This document shows, in pieces, positions 25,001 through 37,984 of a DNA stretch of 64,000 nucleotides. The stretch spans positions 146,584 to 210,583 of the forward strand of contig JAKUCV010006612.1 of NCBI GenBank assembly GCA_028386065.3. Direction: 5' to 3'. This DNA is from Turnera subulata (lineage: Eukaryota > Streptophyta > Magnoliopsida > Malpighiales > Passifloraceae). The notes beneath the pieces are model-generated. The model made no database searches and was not told the DNA's origin. It was given only the letters and a program-made list of their open reading frames with translations. Each line of letters starts with the position of its first letter. Positions within the stretch are counted from its first letter, which is position 1. A program made the position numbers and the translations under genes.

Positions 25001-25178
25001 TTTCCAGAGAGTTTTTGTTCCGGCTGGTGGATCAAAGAAGGTTAAATTCTTGCTCAATGTCTGCAGCAGTTTGCAGGTTGTTGATTACAATGCCTACAGT
25101 GTTCTCCCAGCAGGAAACCATACAATTACTGTTGGAGATGATATAGTCTCATTCCCAGTTCCCGTCAATTTTCAGTAG
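22003..25178 (+). CDS. BXL: GH3 beta-D-xylosidase/alpha-L-arabinofuranosidase (BXL family), copy B, full length
   Basis: Exons at 22003-22497, 22663-22968, 23078-23247, 23347-23447, 23611-23952, 24046-24459 and 24571-25178 give 811 residues, slightly longer than typical plant BXL proteins (about 770). Features match copy A: a secretory signal peptide, a GH3 N-terminal domain with SDCDS nucleophile motif at residues 328-332, a GH3 C-terminal domain with [11 protein letters not shown] and [12 protein letters not shown], and an Fn3-like C-terminal domain. Here the Fn3 strand [18 protein letters not shown] is present, as expected for the family. Intron 4 (23448-23610) uses a GC donor. Expected action is in the apoplast on xylan or arabinan. 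Which xylosidase or arabinosidase activity dominates cannot be read from the sequence. Confidence 0.92.
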
Positions 25179-25729
25179 TTAGGCTCTTTTCCTACCCGTT
25201 GTAAATTTAGATTCTGTTTATGATTTCATTTAAACAAAAATGAAATTTCATCACAATAGCAAGTCAGTTTATTCCAGCAGCTGTATCAGTTTGATGTTCA
25301 CTTTCATTTTCAAATATTGATGTGATCTGGTTAAGTTCCAGTTATAATGATTGTTTAAACGTTACAACACTCTTCGAAGATGTAAGAGATGAGTTGTACT
25401 TTTTCTAGGCACCATTTTCAAAAATAAAAAGATTTTGGTTGATCCAAATTACAGTTTCTAAATTGTAATTTTTATGTAAATAGAAATTTAGGATACTATT
25501 TCAAGTTTAATTTCTCAAATTCTTCCCAATAATTAACGATAGATGCCGCAGATGATATTACAGGGATTCGACAGAGCAATTACCACGGAGTAAAAAAAAA
25601 AGGCAAACTGAAGAATCTGCCAGCCAAGAAGTGCCCTTATTCAATCTTGTATAGCTTAAACTGACTAAATTCATTACAAGAAGACTGGAGTCCCCAAAGG
25701 TTTGTAATGTCGTGTACGCTGAGGTACCA
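25179..25729. other. Gene-free BXL B 3' flank
   Basis: AT-rich 3' untranslated and intergenic DNA. No supported coding region. Confidence 0.6.
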
Positions 25730-25738
25730 ATTAAAGTG

Positions 25739-27653
25739 GGCTTCATTACGTTTTACCCCCCTGAACTTTCGTTGAAAAATGGGTCACCCCCTGTACTAAA
25801 AAAACCGGTATTTAACCCCCTAAACTTTCTAATCCCTCGGTTCACCCCCTACGGTTGACCCGATTCCGTTTCCGTCACAAGACTTAACGGAGACTGTGAA
25901 TGGTGGTGGACACGTGGATATGATTTGTGCCTCCTATTTTTTTCTTTTCTTTTTTTTTCTTCTTCACCTGTTGTTTGCCTTTCTTTTTATTTCTCTATTT
26001 TTTTTCTTCTTCTTTTTTTCTTTTTCTTTCTCTATTTTCTTTACCCAACTTTTCATTTTTTTTCTTCTTCTTTTCTTTTTTTTTCTTCCATCCACACTGC
26101 TCCAGCGACGAACCCCCACATCTCGGGCTCCCCTCACTAATAGCCACCAACACCGGCATCAATTAAACATTCCATATCAAGCCCAATCAAGTATCGAACC
26201 AAAGCAAAAGCAAAGCATGATGAAATTTCAAATCCATTGGATTTTTTTTTTTTCAATTTCAACTGCACAAATTGGCACCAAACAGCAAATTGAGGAGTAA
26301 GAGGATCCGGGCGGTGACACTGTAGACGAGCAGGAGGAGGAGCACAACCAGGAGATTGGAGAAGAGCAGATCGAGGATGGCCTCGACGGGGAGCCTCGAG
26401 CTCTGGCGGTGCCAGCCGTAGGGGTTGGAGGCACCGACGTATAGGGGCAGCCTTTTCTGGAAGACTTAGAGGCCCTGGAGGGAGAAGGAGGAGGCCGGCG
26501 AGGGCTGCCATGGCGAAGAAGAGCCGCAACAGGACGACGACAAGGAAGGAGAGGAGGTAGGAGGCCGGGAAAGAGGAGGAGGTAAGAGGCGGCGGAAGAG
26601 GAGGAGGTAGGAGGCGTGGGAAGAGGAGGAGGTAGGAGGAGGAGGAGAGGAGGGTATTTTTTTTTTTTTTGGAGAGGAGGTAGGAGGCGGCAGAAGAGAA
26701 GGACGAGAAGAGGGGTTTTTTTTGTGGTCGTTTGTTTTAATTGGAATGATTTGAAGAGGAAATTTTTCAATTTTTTATGTGGAGACAATTACGTGATAAT
26801 AGTGTGCTTTTGCCTTTTTGTTAATTTTTGTTGAGTAAAATTTCTTTGTCTTTTGTAAATTTTTTGTTGAATAGAATTTTTTTTGCAAAACAAAATTCAT
26901 TTTTTGTAAAATAAAATAAGAGAAAGAAAATTTATCAAATACAGCCAAAATTCTCAACCGAATTTTTTTAACTCTTATCATTTAAATATTTTATTTTTTC
27001 TTCTTTTAGATGTGATTACCCTTAAAGTTTATTTTTTTGCTTTCTTTTTTCTTTTTCATAATTATTTTTATTTTCTTAAAAATAAAATTATTAAAAAATA
27101 ATAAAGTCAATTTTTTCATCTTTTTTAATTTTTTAAAAATTAAAGAGTCAATTTGAATTTTTTAACTAAAAAAATCGTTTTTATGAAATTTTAGAAATCC
27201 AAAAATAATTTTATATTTATGTTCTTATTTTCATAAAGATTGTTCTATTTTTTTTCTAAACTAAAATAATAGACAAATAAATTTTATCAAACGGATAATT
27301 AAACCAAAATTCTCCTCCGTTTTTTTTCCACTATTTTTCTTTTCTTATGATATAAATATTTTATTTTATTTATTTTTCTTAAAAAAAATAGTAATCATTA
27401 GATAGTTTGTCTTTTTTTATTTTTATAATTTTTTCTAATAATTAAAATGAGAAAGGAATCGAACGGTAATGATCTTGCCACGTGTCGATCATCCGTGCAT
27501 TCCGTTAAATCAACTAACATACATATAAAAACCCTAACGGAATGAGGTAAAATGCGGAATTAGAAAGTTTAGGGGGTTAAATACCGGTTTTTTTAGTACA
27601 GGGGGTGATCCATTTTTCAACGAAAGTTCAGGGGGGTAAAACGTAATGAAGCC
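25739..27653. mobile_element. MULE-like element E1 with ~95-bp TIRs and 9-bp TSD
   Basis: The termini are near-perfect inverted repeats starting GGCTTCATTACGTTTTACCC and running about 95 bp. A perfect 9-bp duplication ATTAAAGTG flanks it at 25730-25738 and 27654-27662. The interior is low-complexity T-rich, GAGGAG-rich and AT-rich DNA without transposase. Around 26830-26920 it carries, on the other strand, the TTCTACTCAACAAAAA-type repeat also found in element E2. Reading frames inside are compositional artefacts. Confidence 0.88.
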
Positions 27654-27662
27654 ATTAAAGTG

Positions 27663-28928
27663 CTACACATAGTTTGTCAACGATGACGCCTAATTGACTT
27701 TGAAAACAGAAGGCAGCAAAGCCACAGACCCACCACCAGAAAAACTGTGCTGGAGATTGACAATGAAATATATCCAACTTGACCAAATTGAGACCCCCCA
27801 ATAGGGCCATTATATATGTGCACGAAACTTGGCAGAGACTGGGCACCACCCAAAAGAGGTCAGTGGTGCGCCACTCAAACCACCACCCATTGGACATGAG
27901 GCAGGTATGTGGGGGAGAGGGCCAAAAAAAATGAAAAATGCACCATGCATGCATTACAATTATCTCCTTGTCCCAAGAATTTCCAGCACACTGAAAGACT
28001 TTTGTTTGAAAGAAAAGGCATATACTTGGGTATATGAAAGACAGACCAAGATGGTGACACAAATTTGAGCAAGTCATGCTCGCATAAAGTGATGAGGGGG
28101 ACTACCCACTTTGGTCACTGACAAAGCAAAAAATACAACTTGGATCCAACATACACAAAGATACAGATACCACACTCCTGACACACCACCTAGCCGGCCT
28201 ACAAGAGAGATAACAAAACATCATGCATGCATGATCATGATCTTCATGTCTCTAAATACCCAGCACCATGAAGCATTGACATTGGATTTATGGAGTTTTA
28301 TGAGGACACTGAAACCATGTCTAAGGATTAAAGAAGAAAGTGGAAAACAAAAAAAAAGTTTTAAGGCTGGTAGATTCTTCCAGCAAATCGCGCTTACATC
28401 AAGAAGAAAAAACTATTTAAGCATTAGAGAAGAATTTTGGATCTCGTACCTAATGGGGACCATTCATTGGAAGTAAATGCTCAGTACAGAAAAGAAGCAT
28501 ATACAGCAATTGAAAAGGCAGAAAGGGACCAATTAAAGTTTAAATAGAGTTAAAGAGTACAATATGCCATTACAAATAGCAGCAATGAGTCAGACATCGA
28601 CAACTGGCGAATAGAAAAAGGAGTGGTAGTGTTCCACTTCCATTCAACTCCCCTGCCATCTCCAATCCCTCACTCTATAAAGAATACATCAAAATGGAGA
28701 AATATGGAGGAATTTGAGAGACTAACCATGAACCAATGAACTCAATGCTTGGCATCATCCAACTTTACATATATTGAAATGATGTATTCAAAAGTAACTT
28801 CCCAATAACTGCCATCATTATTCTTCCAGTGCCAACCTGCCAAGAGAGAGAAGATCTAATTGGTACAGGAGTACCTACATCTTAGAAGACAGGGGGTCAA
28901 TGGTTGTTACCATAAGGTAATTTCAAGT
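27663..28928. other. Gene-free region downstream of the bHLH gene
   Basis: No supported gene. The right part (about 28500-28928) probably contains the 3' untranslated region of the minus-strand bHLH gene. Confidence 0.5.
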
Positions 28929-29666
28929 TTAGCTCCTCAAATTCGTGACTCCAAGCTTCTGCACTTCAACTTTGAGAGACTTGAGGTATCGTACTGCTTC
29001 ATCTAGGACTGTAACAGTATTCATTTCATCGCCACCAGGGACGATTCCTCTCAGTGCCTTCACCATTTTCTTCATCTTCAGTCGTTTCCTTTCACTGTTA
29101 CAGTTGCTATCACAGCCAGAGGATTTCTGGGTAGACGAAGAAGAAGACCCCTTTTTCCTGGGTTTTGAATGGTAATTGGAACAAGAGTCAGGAGAGTTGC
29201 TCCCATAATTCCCATAAGTCCTTGCAGTGCTGACCTCTTCTTCATCGTATTCGTCCTCTTCGTCTCCTTCCTCCTCTTCCGAGCTCAACAATGCATCAAT
29301 ATCATCTGGATCCTCTTTCAGGGAAGATGACGTTTCTCTCTCAACAGCATTGGCATATCCATTCTCAACATTCTCTTGAATGTAAGTTGAATGGAAATTT
29401 AAGCCAGTACCATGGAACTTGTTAGCAATTGCAGGATGGTACATAATTTGGCTTCGTTGATCAGTCTGATCAAATATAATGAAATTCTTTGGGCAAACCT
29501 CAGATGGTTGGAATTCAATGCCATGCACTGGAGCCAAGTGCTTGGCAACAGGAGGCAGGGTAGAAGCAAAAGAAGGTGGAACTGGCATATGCATGTAGCC
29601 ATTGCCCGCTTGGTTCTTATGAGGGGACAGGGCCTCCTGGGAGTGAAATTGTCGGCCACTCTGCAT
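28929..29666 (-). CDS. SACL: SAC51-type bHLH transcription factor (SACL/bHLH144-like)
   Basis: Predicted 245-residue nuclear protein. The middle has an acidic run (SSEEEEGDEEDEYDEEE), then a Ser-rich linker. A C-terminal HLH spans ERKRLKMKKMVKALRGIVPG, a loop with DEMNTVTVLDEAV, and helix 2 ending LKSLKVEVQKLG. The signature matches Arabidopsis SAC51 and SACL proteins, which act in thermospermine-controlled xylem development. The basic region lacks the usual His-Glu-Arg DNA-contact pattern, as in that family. The start is the first ATG after the in-frame stop; translation from the upstream TTG was not accepted. A long intron-containing leader holds the conserved uORF. The length fits the shorter members of the family. 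Confidence 0.9.
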   Translation of the reverse strand: MQSGRQFHSQEALSPHKNQAGNGYMHMPVPPSFASTLPPVAKHLAPVHGIEFQPSEVCPKNFIIFDQTDQRSQIMYHPAIANKFHGTGLNFHSTYIQENVENGYANAVERETSSSLKEDPDDIDALLSSEEEEGDEEDEYDEEEVSTARTYGNYGSNSPDSCSNYHSKPRKKGSSSSSTQKSSGCDSNCNSERKRLKMKKMVKALRGIVPGGDEMNTVTVLDEAVRYLKSLKVEVQKLGVTNLRS

Positions 29667-29939
29667 CAGTAGCTTGTCTTTGACCAAAGAGTTTTGTGAA
29701 AATGCAGGATCTTTGGCTTTTGGATTGGGTGATTATTGATTTAAATTGTAAATGAAGAACCCTAAACTTATGAAAAGACTAGAAAATCAAGTTACTGCCA
29801 TACTGGCATAAACAGCTGTCTATTTTGGATGAACTACAAACCAGAATCGAAAGGTCTATTCTGTCGCTGCAATTTATATACGAACACAACGCTATCCCGT
29901 CCAGAATCCCAATCACCCCTAAAGCTTTGAAATACTAGA

Positions 29940-30787
29940 CTACGTAACAGGCTTAAGCAACTGACGGAAATATTCGGCCTGCAATAACAAATACAGAAGC
30001 ACTAGCATTATCAATGGATACATTAAGCAACTCCAATGGATACTACCAAAATGGTTACTTGCAGGCACAAAGCAGAAGGCTAAGAGCAGACTTTAGAAGA
30101 GAAGTTTCCAACGGAGATACATAATGCAGCCATCTAGTCAACGGGAACATTCAAGAAATTAGATTCATCAGCTCAAGCGTATGCGTTAGGACAGAACTAC
30201 AGAAGATCTAGCAAATTCAAAATCACATTATAGTGGGTGGGATTAAAAAGTCGCCTTAGCGCAGTGAAAAGTAAGGCACAATTTAGGTAAGACAAATTAT
30301 TATGGGCTGGATATGCATGCATAGCTATGAATTACATAACTAAAAAGGCAATCAAAAGGGGGAGAAGGTAAGCCATTAATTATGTTACAACTGATACTTG
30401 GCTACACATCTAGGAAAAAGTCAGATCATGCCACATAAGCACAACTATGTTCAAGAAATCAGAGTATCCGACTGGGAAAGACTAAGACAATGTTCAAACA
30501 TGATTTCCTAGAACAAACAATAGTTGGAGAGTACATCTAAATACCAGGGAAAAAGCAAAAGAAAAGAGTCGTACAATTATATTGAAGAGCATTTTGTCAA
30601 GAGTGAGAATACTTCAAACCCTAATGAATGGAAAAAAATTGCATCATAAATTTCAAGAAAACACTAAGATTACTCTTACCTGACAAATTAGCATAACTTG
30701 GTAGTAAGCCGTAATCCCAACGCACATTTTAATTTTAGCTACTTCCTTCACCGCTCGATATCTCCTAATTGTTGTCGCAATGTACAT
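29940..30787 (-). CDS. Conserved SAC51-family upstream ORF (48 codons, spliced)
   Basis: The first part, 30787-30680, encodes 36 residues. A GT-AG intron (30679-29979, CAG|GTAAGA to TTATTGCAG) follows, and 29978-29940 encodes AEYFRQLLKPVT and a TAG stop. The join gives CQAEYFRQLLKPVT, the C-terminus I know from the SAC51-family conserved peptide uORF, whose translation represses the main ORF and is relieved by thermospermine. The 5' half (RRYRAVKEV and ITAYYQ) is recognisable but diverged from the family pattern (RFRALKHE and IACFQ). An in-frame TGA just upstream fixes the start. The uORF ends 273 bp before the main ATG. Confidence 0.82.
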
Positions 30788-31891
30788 TCTCACTCCTCAA
30801 ACCAGGTTTTGATTTGCAACCACACTAACCAAAAGTATCCCAAGGCAATAAGAACAAAAATTTCCTGCGACAATAATCAAGAGCGTTCACAATTATATCA
30901 AACACTAAAAGGGTAAGCCAACAGAATTTATGACACTTGGTTAAATTAAGGCAATAAAAACATCAGCATCCGATCTTTCCAAGTGAAGCTGACACATCAG
31001 TGCACTATTTTTTTTTTTCCAAAAAGACATTGAAGCATGTACTAAGTTTCACTCTTCTCCTCAACAGCAGCCGCTGCCTAACAGTAAAAGAGTACATTAA
31101 CATGCGTTACTGTGGGTTCTTTTTTTCCCTGCCCACAAAGCATGCAAAATAGCAAATGCAATTCATAAAATAGAGAGGGAGACATAAAAGAATATCTCAC
31201 CACGGAAACAAGCCGCCAAATTACAGAATGACACGGAAAAAGACCACCAGACGAACAGAGGTACTACTGTAATTCACAAAAGAAGATGTCCACGGCATTT
31301 TGACCTTCTCTTCCAAAGCAATACCCAGGCTATGACAAGGGAACAAATTTCTCTAGACTGCAGAAACAGGAGAAAATACCCAAATGAATACAAGCATAAA
31401 AACTCTGGTCACTTAAGTTACAACTGGCGTCAAGAGGAAAAAGAACAGCAAAGAACAAACAAAGAGAACCCTGTTGTCAGCTTCGTTTCAAATACTTGAG
31501 AAAAAAAAAAAAAAAAGCAAAGTCTAACAGAAACTATTCTTTTTGTATATTGATCAAGCAAACCACGAACTTAACTCTTCGTCAAACAACCGTTCAACAA
31601 CTAACATTCTCAACAAAATCCAATAAGAAACCAAAATGGCAGATCAAAAAATTGGAACGAAATGCTAAAAAGAGAGTACATCAAACATAAAAGCGAAAAA
31701 AATTTCAACTTACTGATTCAAAATGACTAATCAACAACGAAAAGAATATCTTTTTTGCACCCAGCAATACAAACCCACCACAAAAGTTTTATCTTTTTTC
31801 CAACAAGCAACAAAGCCTCAAAAGTTATATTGAATCCTCAGAGAAACCAAAACCATATAGACACACCAGCCAGCTACGAAAACAAACAAAC

Positions 31892-32085
31892 CTTGTACAG
31901 AGTTCCAAGAGAACAAGATCACAAGCTCGGAATCAAAGATCTGACTTAAAAATTTCCTAGATTTTCGCTGAAGATCTAGAAGAGAATGCTGTGTAGGGAG
32001 AAAGAGAGAGAGGAAGAGAGAGAGTCAATTTGCAGTGGTGCTTTGCTTTTCTGAGTGTAGTGTACTTTGTGTGTGTGACTTTGTG
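31892..32085 (-). other. Probable first leader exon of the SAC51-type gene
   Basis: A minus-strand TATAAACA at 32113-32120 places transcription start near 32085. A CT-rich leader follows, and a possible donor AAG|GTTTGT lies at 31891. An acceptor TTGTCGCAG near 30864 would open the exon that carries the uORF start. The exact leader exons are inferred. Confidence 0.4.
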
Positions 32086-32112
32086 GGTGGGATTTTTAAT
32101 GTCCAAAAAATG

Positions 32113-32120
32113 TGTTTATA
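32113..32120 (-). promoter_or_regulatory. TATA box of the SAC51-type gene
   Basis: TATAAACA on the minus strand, followed about 30 bp downstream by a CT-rich leader-like region. Confidence 0.45.
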
Positions 32121-33899
<1,779 letters not shown>

Positions 33900-34438
33900 A
33901 TGTGGTTTTCTTAGTAGTGGATCAGTGGGTATATCGACTTACCAATATTGTCAAACGGCGGGCCTTTATTGGAGTTTAGAAAAAGCACTCGCTACAGAAT
34001 GACAATTTCTTAGGGGACTGTAAAATAAAAATTCATGGCACTTTTTTTTTTTTTTTGATCCCAGAAAATTCATGGCACTTGGTACGTTAAAGATAGGGTA
34101 ATGGATGGATGGGAAAATTTTATATAAGTCAAACTGTACCAAGTGGTATACCTATTTAGTACAACATAATCAATCAAGAGTTTTCCTTTCCCTTATTAGG
34201 AGAATAAATTTCTTACTTTTTCTCATTTTAAATGATTCATATTGGTTATGTTGTACTAAATAAATATGTCGCTTGATAGAGCGTGAGCACCATAAAATTC
34301 CTTGGATGATTGTTCCAACAAATCCCAATTAGCACTTTACACCCTAAATTTACGGATCCAACCACTAGCATAGTTTTAGTGGCGTAATTTTGAATTTAAT
34401 GGCTACAACATTTCGTTATTAAAAGTCTAAAATTGATT

Positions 34439-36198
34439 CAATCAATACCAACGTATGTCATGAGTTGCTTTTTACTCCCGAAAGAAGTATGTCATGACAT
34501 TGAGTCCATTATCAGCAAATTCTGGTGAGGTCAGAAGCAAGAAGAGTGGAGAATACACTGGGCTCGTTGGGGACGCATGTGCCAACCGAAGAAAGTGGGA
34601 GCCTGGGAGGGATAGGATTCCGGGACTTGTACTCTTTTAATCTTGCTATGCTTTCTAAGCAACTCTGGCGGCTGCTGCAAGATTCGTCCTCACTATTAGG
34701 ACAGTTGTATTTCCACAAGTAGGTCAAAAATCGGCCTCTCAAGGAGCTAAAGGTAAATCCTAACATGAGTTTCACTTTCAGGAGTTTATTGGCAACTAGG
34801 GAGTTTGTTGAGGAGGGAGCTCTGTGGAGAGTCGGTTCCGGATATAACATCAGAATATGGGAAGATAGATGGCTCCCGAAACAAAATGGTGGGAAGCTAT
34901 GGTCTCGCAATCTGGGACTTGCTGCTCTTACAATGGTTAACGACCTGATGCATCAGGGAGAGCAAGCTTGGAATGTCGAATTGGTGAAACAGGTGTTCCT
35001 ACCTTTTGAGGCTGACCAAATCTAAAGACTTCCTCTTGTCCCAACTATCCAGCCGGATTCTCTTTTTTGGAAGCACACCAACAAAGGCGTATTCACGGTC
35101 CGTAGTTCATATCATGCCATTTTCTCCAAGCTGAACCAATAACCTGCTGAAACTAGTCATAGTGGCACTTTATCTGAGGTCTCGTGGGCTCAAGTTTGGG
35201 GCCTAGCAATTCCCCCAAAGGTTCGTCACTTCCTATGGAGAGCCCTGCACAACAACCTGGCAACGAAAGCTAACTTGACCCGACGAGGTATGGCTATCCC
35301 ACCTTCATGCTCACGTTGTAACTACCCTATGGAGACACTCCCACATATCTTATTTGAATGTCCCTGGTCCCAAGATGTTTGGAGGATTCTTAAACCACCT
35401 TGGTGGTGTGATGGTCATTCTCTTCATGTTAATTCGTTTCACAGCTGGTTTATAGAGGTATGGCATTTGGGCGATGTTGAGGATTTTCAGAAATGGGCCA
35501 TGGTCTTATGGGGAATATGGTATGCTCGGAATGTGTTGCTTTTTGAGGCTAAGGAGATTCCGGGGCAGCAGGTGATTGACATGACAATGAACACACTCCG
35601 CAGCTACACTCAATCAAATAGAACCGCCGCAGTCAACCCCCTTAGCACTGACCCCTCGGTACTATATAAGCGTTGGACACCCCCTGCACAAGACAAGATG
35701 AAATTAAATGTGGACGCTGGAATCTTTGGAGAAACTAGCTGCGGACTCGGAGCGGTTGTACGGGATTCAAAGGGAGATATCATGATGGTAGCTCATACCA
35801 GAACAGAAACACAACTCTAACCTGAAGTTGTTGAAGCATCTACCATGCTGTTTGGAATACAACAAGCTGCTTCTCTGGGATTCTGGCACCTTGAAGTGGA
35901 AACCGACTGCTTACAACTTTTTTCACGAGCTACATTCAATTCAAAAATCGGCTTCCTATACTGGACTTATTCTGTCACAAGTTCTATTAGCTGCTGATGC
36001 TCTGTTTTCTGTCTCTTTCAAGCATGTCCCTCGCAGTTGTAATAAAGTAGCCCATGAGGTGGCTCAACTTGCCAAAACATGTCTCTTTGAGAGGACCTTT
36101 ATTGATTGTTTCCCAAAGCACATTGTAATGCTTGCTCAAACCGATGTAACAACCAGTATATGAATGCAGAGCTCTCTTCCATTCTCAAAAAAAAAAAA
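34439..36198 (+). mobile_element. 5'-truncated LINE remnant with target-site duplication
   Basis: Plus-strand LINE ORF2 remnant, in order: [48 protein letters not shown] (about 34850), a zf-RVT block with FLWRALHNNL and CPWSQDVW (35230-35390), and an RNase H block with KLNVDAGIFG (35700) through VAHEVAQLAK (36060). Stops and frameshifts break it at least three times. It ends in an A-run. The 14-bp duplication GTCTAAAATTGATT is perfect at 34425-34438 and 36199-36212, which defines both ends. It is a different LINE lineage from that in the duplicated units. Confidence 0.9.
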
Positions 36199-36212
36199 GT
36201 CTAAAATTGATT

Positions 36213-36617
36213 GGAGTGTGAGATTCACAATCTGAAATGTGATCGATCATAGGTTGTAACCATTTTATACCGGCCCAAATGACTGGTCTGATAAATAAAA
36301 ATCCTATATAGCTGGGTTCCATGCTTCCAGCCATGTTTTTGTATGGGCCCGGAGTGTTCGTTTGGTTATGCGCCTGCATTTCATTGTATGAGCTTCAAGC
36401 CCTTAAGCATATGGCCCAGTCGCTCTACATTGGAGAATCAAGTTTCTTTCTAACCATAAAAGAAGAAGATGTTGCATTGAAGAGTTTGGAGTTTTTGTTT
36501 TCTCTCTCCTCGACAAGATTTCATGTGGTCAGGAGGAGGCTCCTTCAATTTATTGTCACTATAGATGGATTACATCTAATTCTAAACCAACAGTCAATTC
36601 ATTACAGCGTCTAACAA
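36213..36617. other. Gene-free stretch
   Basis: Between the LINE end and the stop codon of the double-X8 gene. It probably holds the 3' untranslated region of that gene. No supported coding region. Confidence 0.5.
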
Positions 36618-37984
36618 CTAGAAATGCTCAAAAGTGCAAGAGCTATAACCTGTACCTGCAAAACAAGAAAAGATGCAAATCATAAGCAACTAATTAATAT
36701 AATCAAGAAGTCATGACGAATAACAACTATCCAAGATATGCATTAACAAAACCAGGCCTAGATGTTACTTGGATTTTTGCTGACTATGATCCCACTGTTC
36801 TTGAAGTCACAACTTGAACTCCTTCTGCCTGCTCTCTGATAGTAAAGATTCATGGCAAATACTGCATGATTAATAAGATTTGCTGGGTTGAAACATGTTC
36901 CACCCTCTTGTATCGGGCCACAGTCTACATGATTGCAAGCAAAGTCTAAATTTTCCTGCAGTGTCTCCTCGGTTGTTGTCGGTTTTGCCACACACCAGGT
37001 TTCCTGCAAAAGCTATAAATGAAGCATTTCCTTGAACTCCAACCTCTGTTCTGTTGTAAAAAAAGAGGTTCTAAACTTACTGATAATGCTTCCTTTTCTT
37101 CTAGAGCACCACCTGCAACAGTGGCCAATCATTTTATATAAGGTTTTTGTTTACTATTTAACCATGGTTTCATTATTTTGGTCACCCGAGCTACTATGAG
37201 AATGCGCGTTTATTATGCAAAATTCTTAAGTGGTGCCTCCTTAATTGACAAGCATAAGGCCGTTCATGAAAAATTAAAAAAACTACGAACACTTACTACT
37301 TTCATAGTTGCAGCTGCCAAGGCCTGCAAAATGGTTTATAATTCAGCTAAAAGAGCAAACTTTTGTCAACTGTTTCCTAACAAAAATAGAAATCTCTTAC
37401 TTGGGTCACTCAAGGAAATTAGACTGGAGTTACCAAAGTCACAATCCTCTAAATGTCTGCCCATGAACTGGTAGTACAAATTCATGGCGAATGAGGCATG
37501 GTGAATATAAGTATCTGGGAAGAAGCAGCTACCATTCACTATTATAAGTGAGCAATCCACTTGTCTGCAGACATAGTCGAGATTTGCTTTTAACGAAGCA
37601 TTGCTTGCTAAAGGATTCGCAATGCACCAAGTATCCCGCAACTCCTTTAATATAAGTCATGAATCAAGAAAACAAGAAAGTTTAGACAAGATTAAGTATA
37701 GTAGGATAAGGAATGTTCAGGTTTGTTAATGATCTTACATATCCACTGTCCACCTCCAGAGAGTATCCTGCAAATTTTTTTGGCACAGAAAATCTCAGTT
37801 ATCCATAATACTATGGGATGGGACAGAGACCTGTCCTCACTAAGGAAAAAGGGAGCGGAACTTGATGAGGTAAATGTGCAAAGATGTCCATGAGAAACTC
37901 ATGAAAAAAAGAAGGCATACCTAAGTGAGTAAAGATCAGAAGCAAAAAAGAGAGAATGGGGAGAGTTGTAGTTAGATCAGGCAT
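36618..37984 (-). CDS. Secreted protein with two X8 (CBM43) domains
   Basis: Six exons on the minus strand: 37984-37921, 37767-37739, 37644-37401, 37112-37081, 37003-36769 and 36655-36618, all with GT-AG borders and matching phases, giving 213 residues. Exon 1 encodes a signal peptide (MPDLTTTLPILSFLLLIFTH). Exon 3 is an X8 domain from DTWCIANP to LSDPS; exon 5 is a second from ETWCVAKP to SKNPS. Short exons of about 30 bp link them, and the tail is TGYSSCTFEHF. X8 domains bind beta-1,3-glucan (callose) and occur in plasmodesmal callose-binding proteins. The Trp-Cys start, Cys-rich core and NLYYQ motif are present in both domains. No GPI signal is evident. The exon model is inferred from splice sites. 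Confidence 0.82.

Larger units (their letters stand above)
14035..25178. repeat. Tandem duplication unit B
   Basis: Second copy of the unit at 1-11056, in the same orientation. The same nested insertions share the same junctions, so the insertions predate the duplication. Beyond the BXL stop codon the flanks (11057 onward and 25179 onward) no longer align well; only short islands look alike. The LINE part at 13361-14034 is present here, but its unit-A equivalent is left of the window. Confidence 0.93.

Noticed and set aside
25896..26834. Several overlapping open frames rich in Phe, Arg/Gly or Pro
   Set aside because: Low-complexity interior of element E1, open on both strands for compositional reasons.
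27655..28077. 140-codon minus-strand open frame between E1 and the bHLH gene
   Set aside because: No domain and no splice context; probably chance.
29667..29687. TTG start seven codons upstream of the bHLH ATG
   Set aside because: Non-ATG start without supporting context; the first in-frame ATG after the upstream stop is at 29666.
36321..36614. 97-codon plus-strand open frame
   Set aside because: No recognisable motif, and it lies in the likely 3' region of the double-X8 gene.
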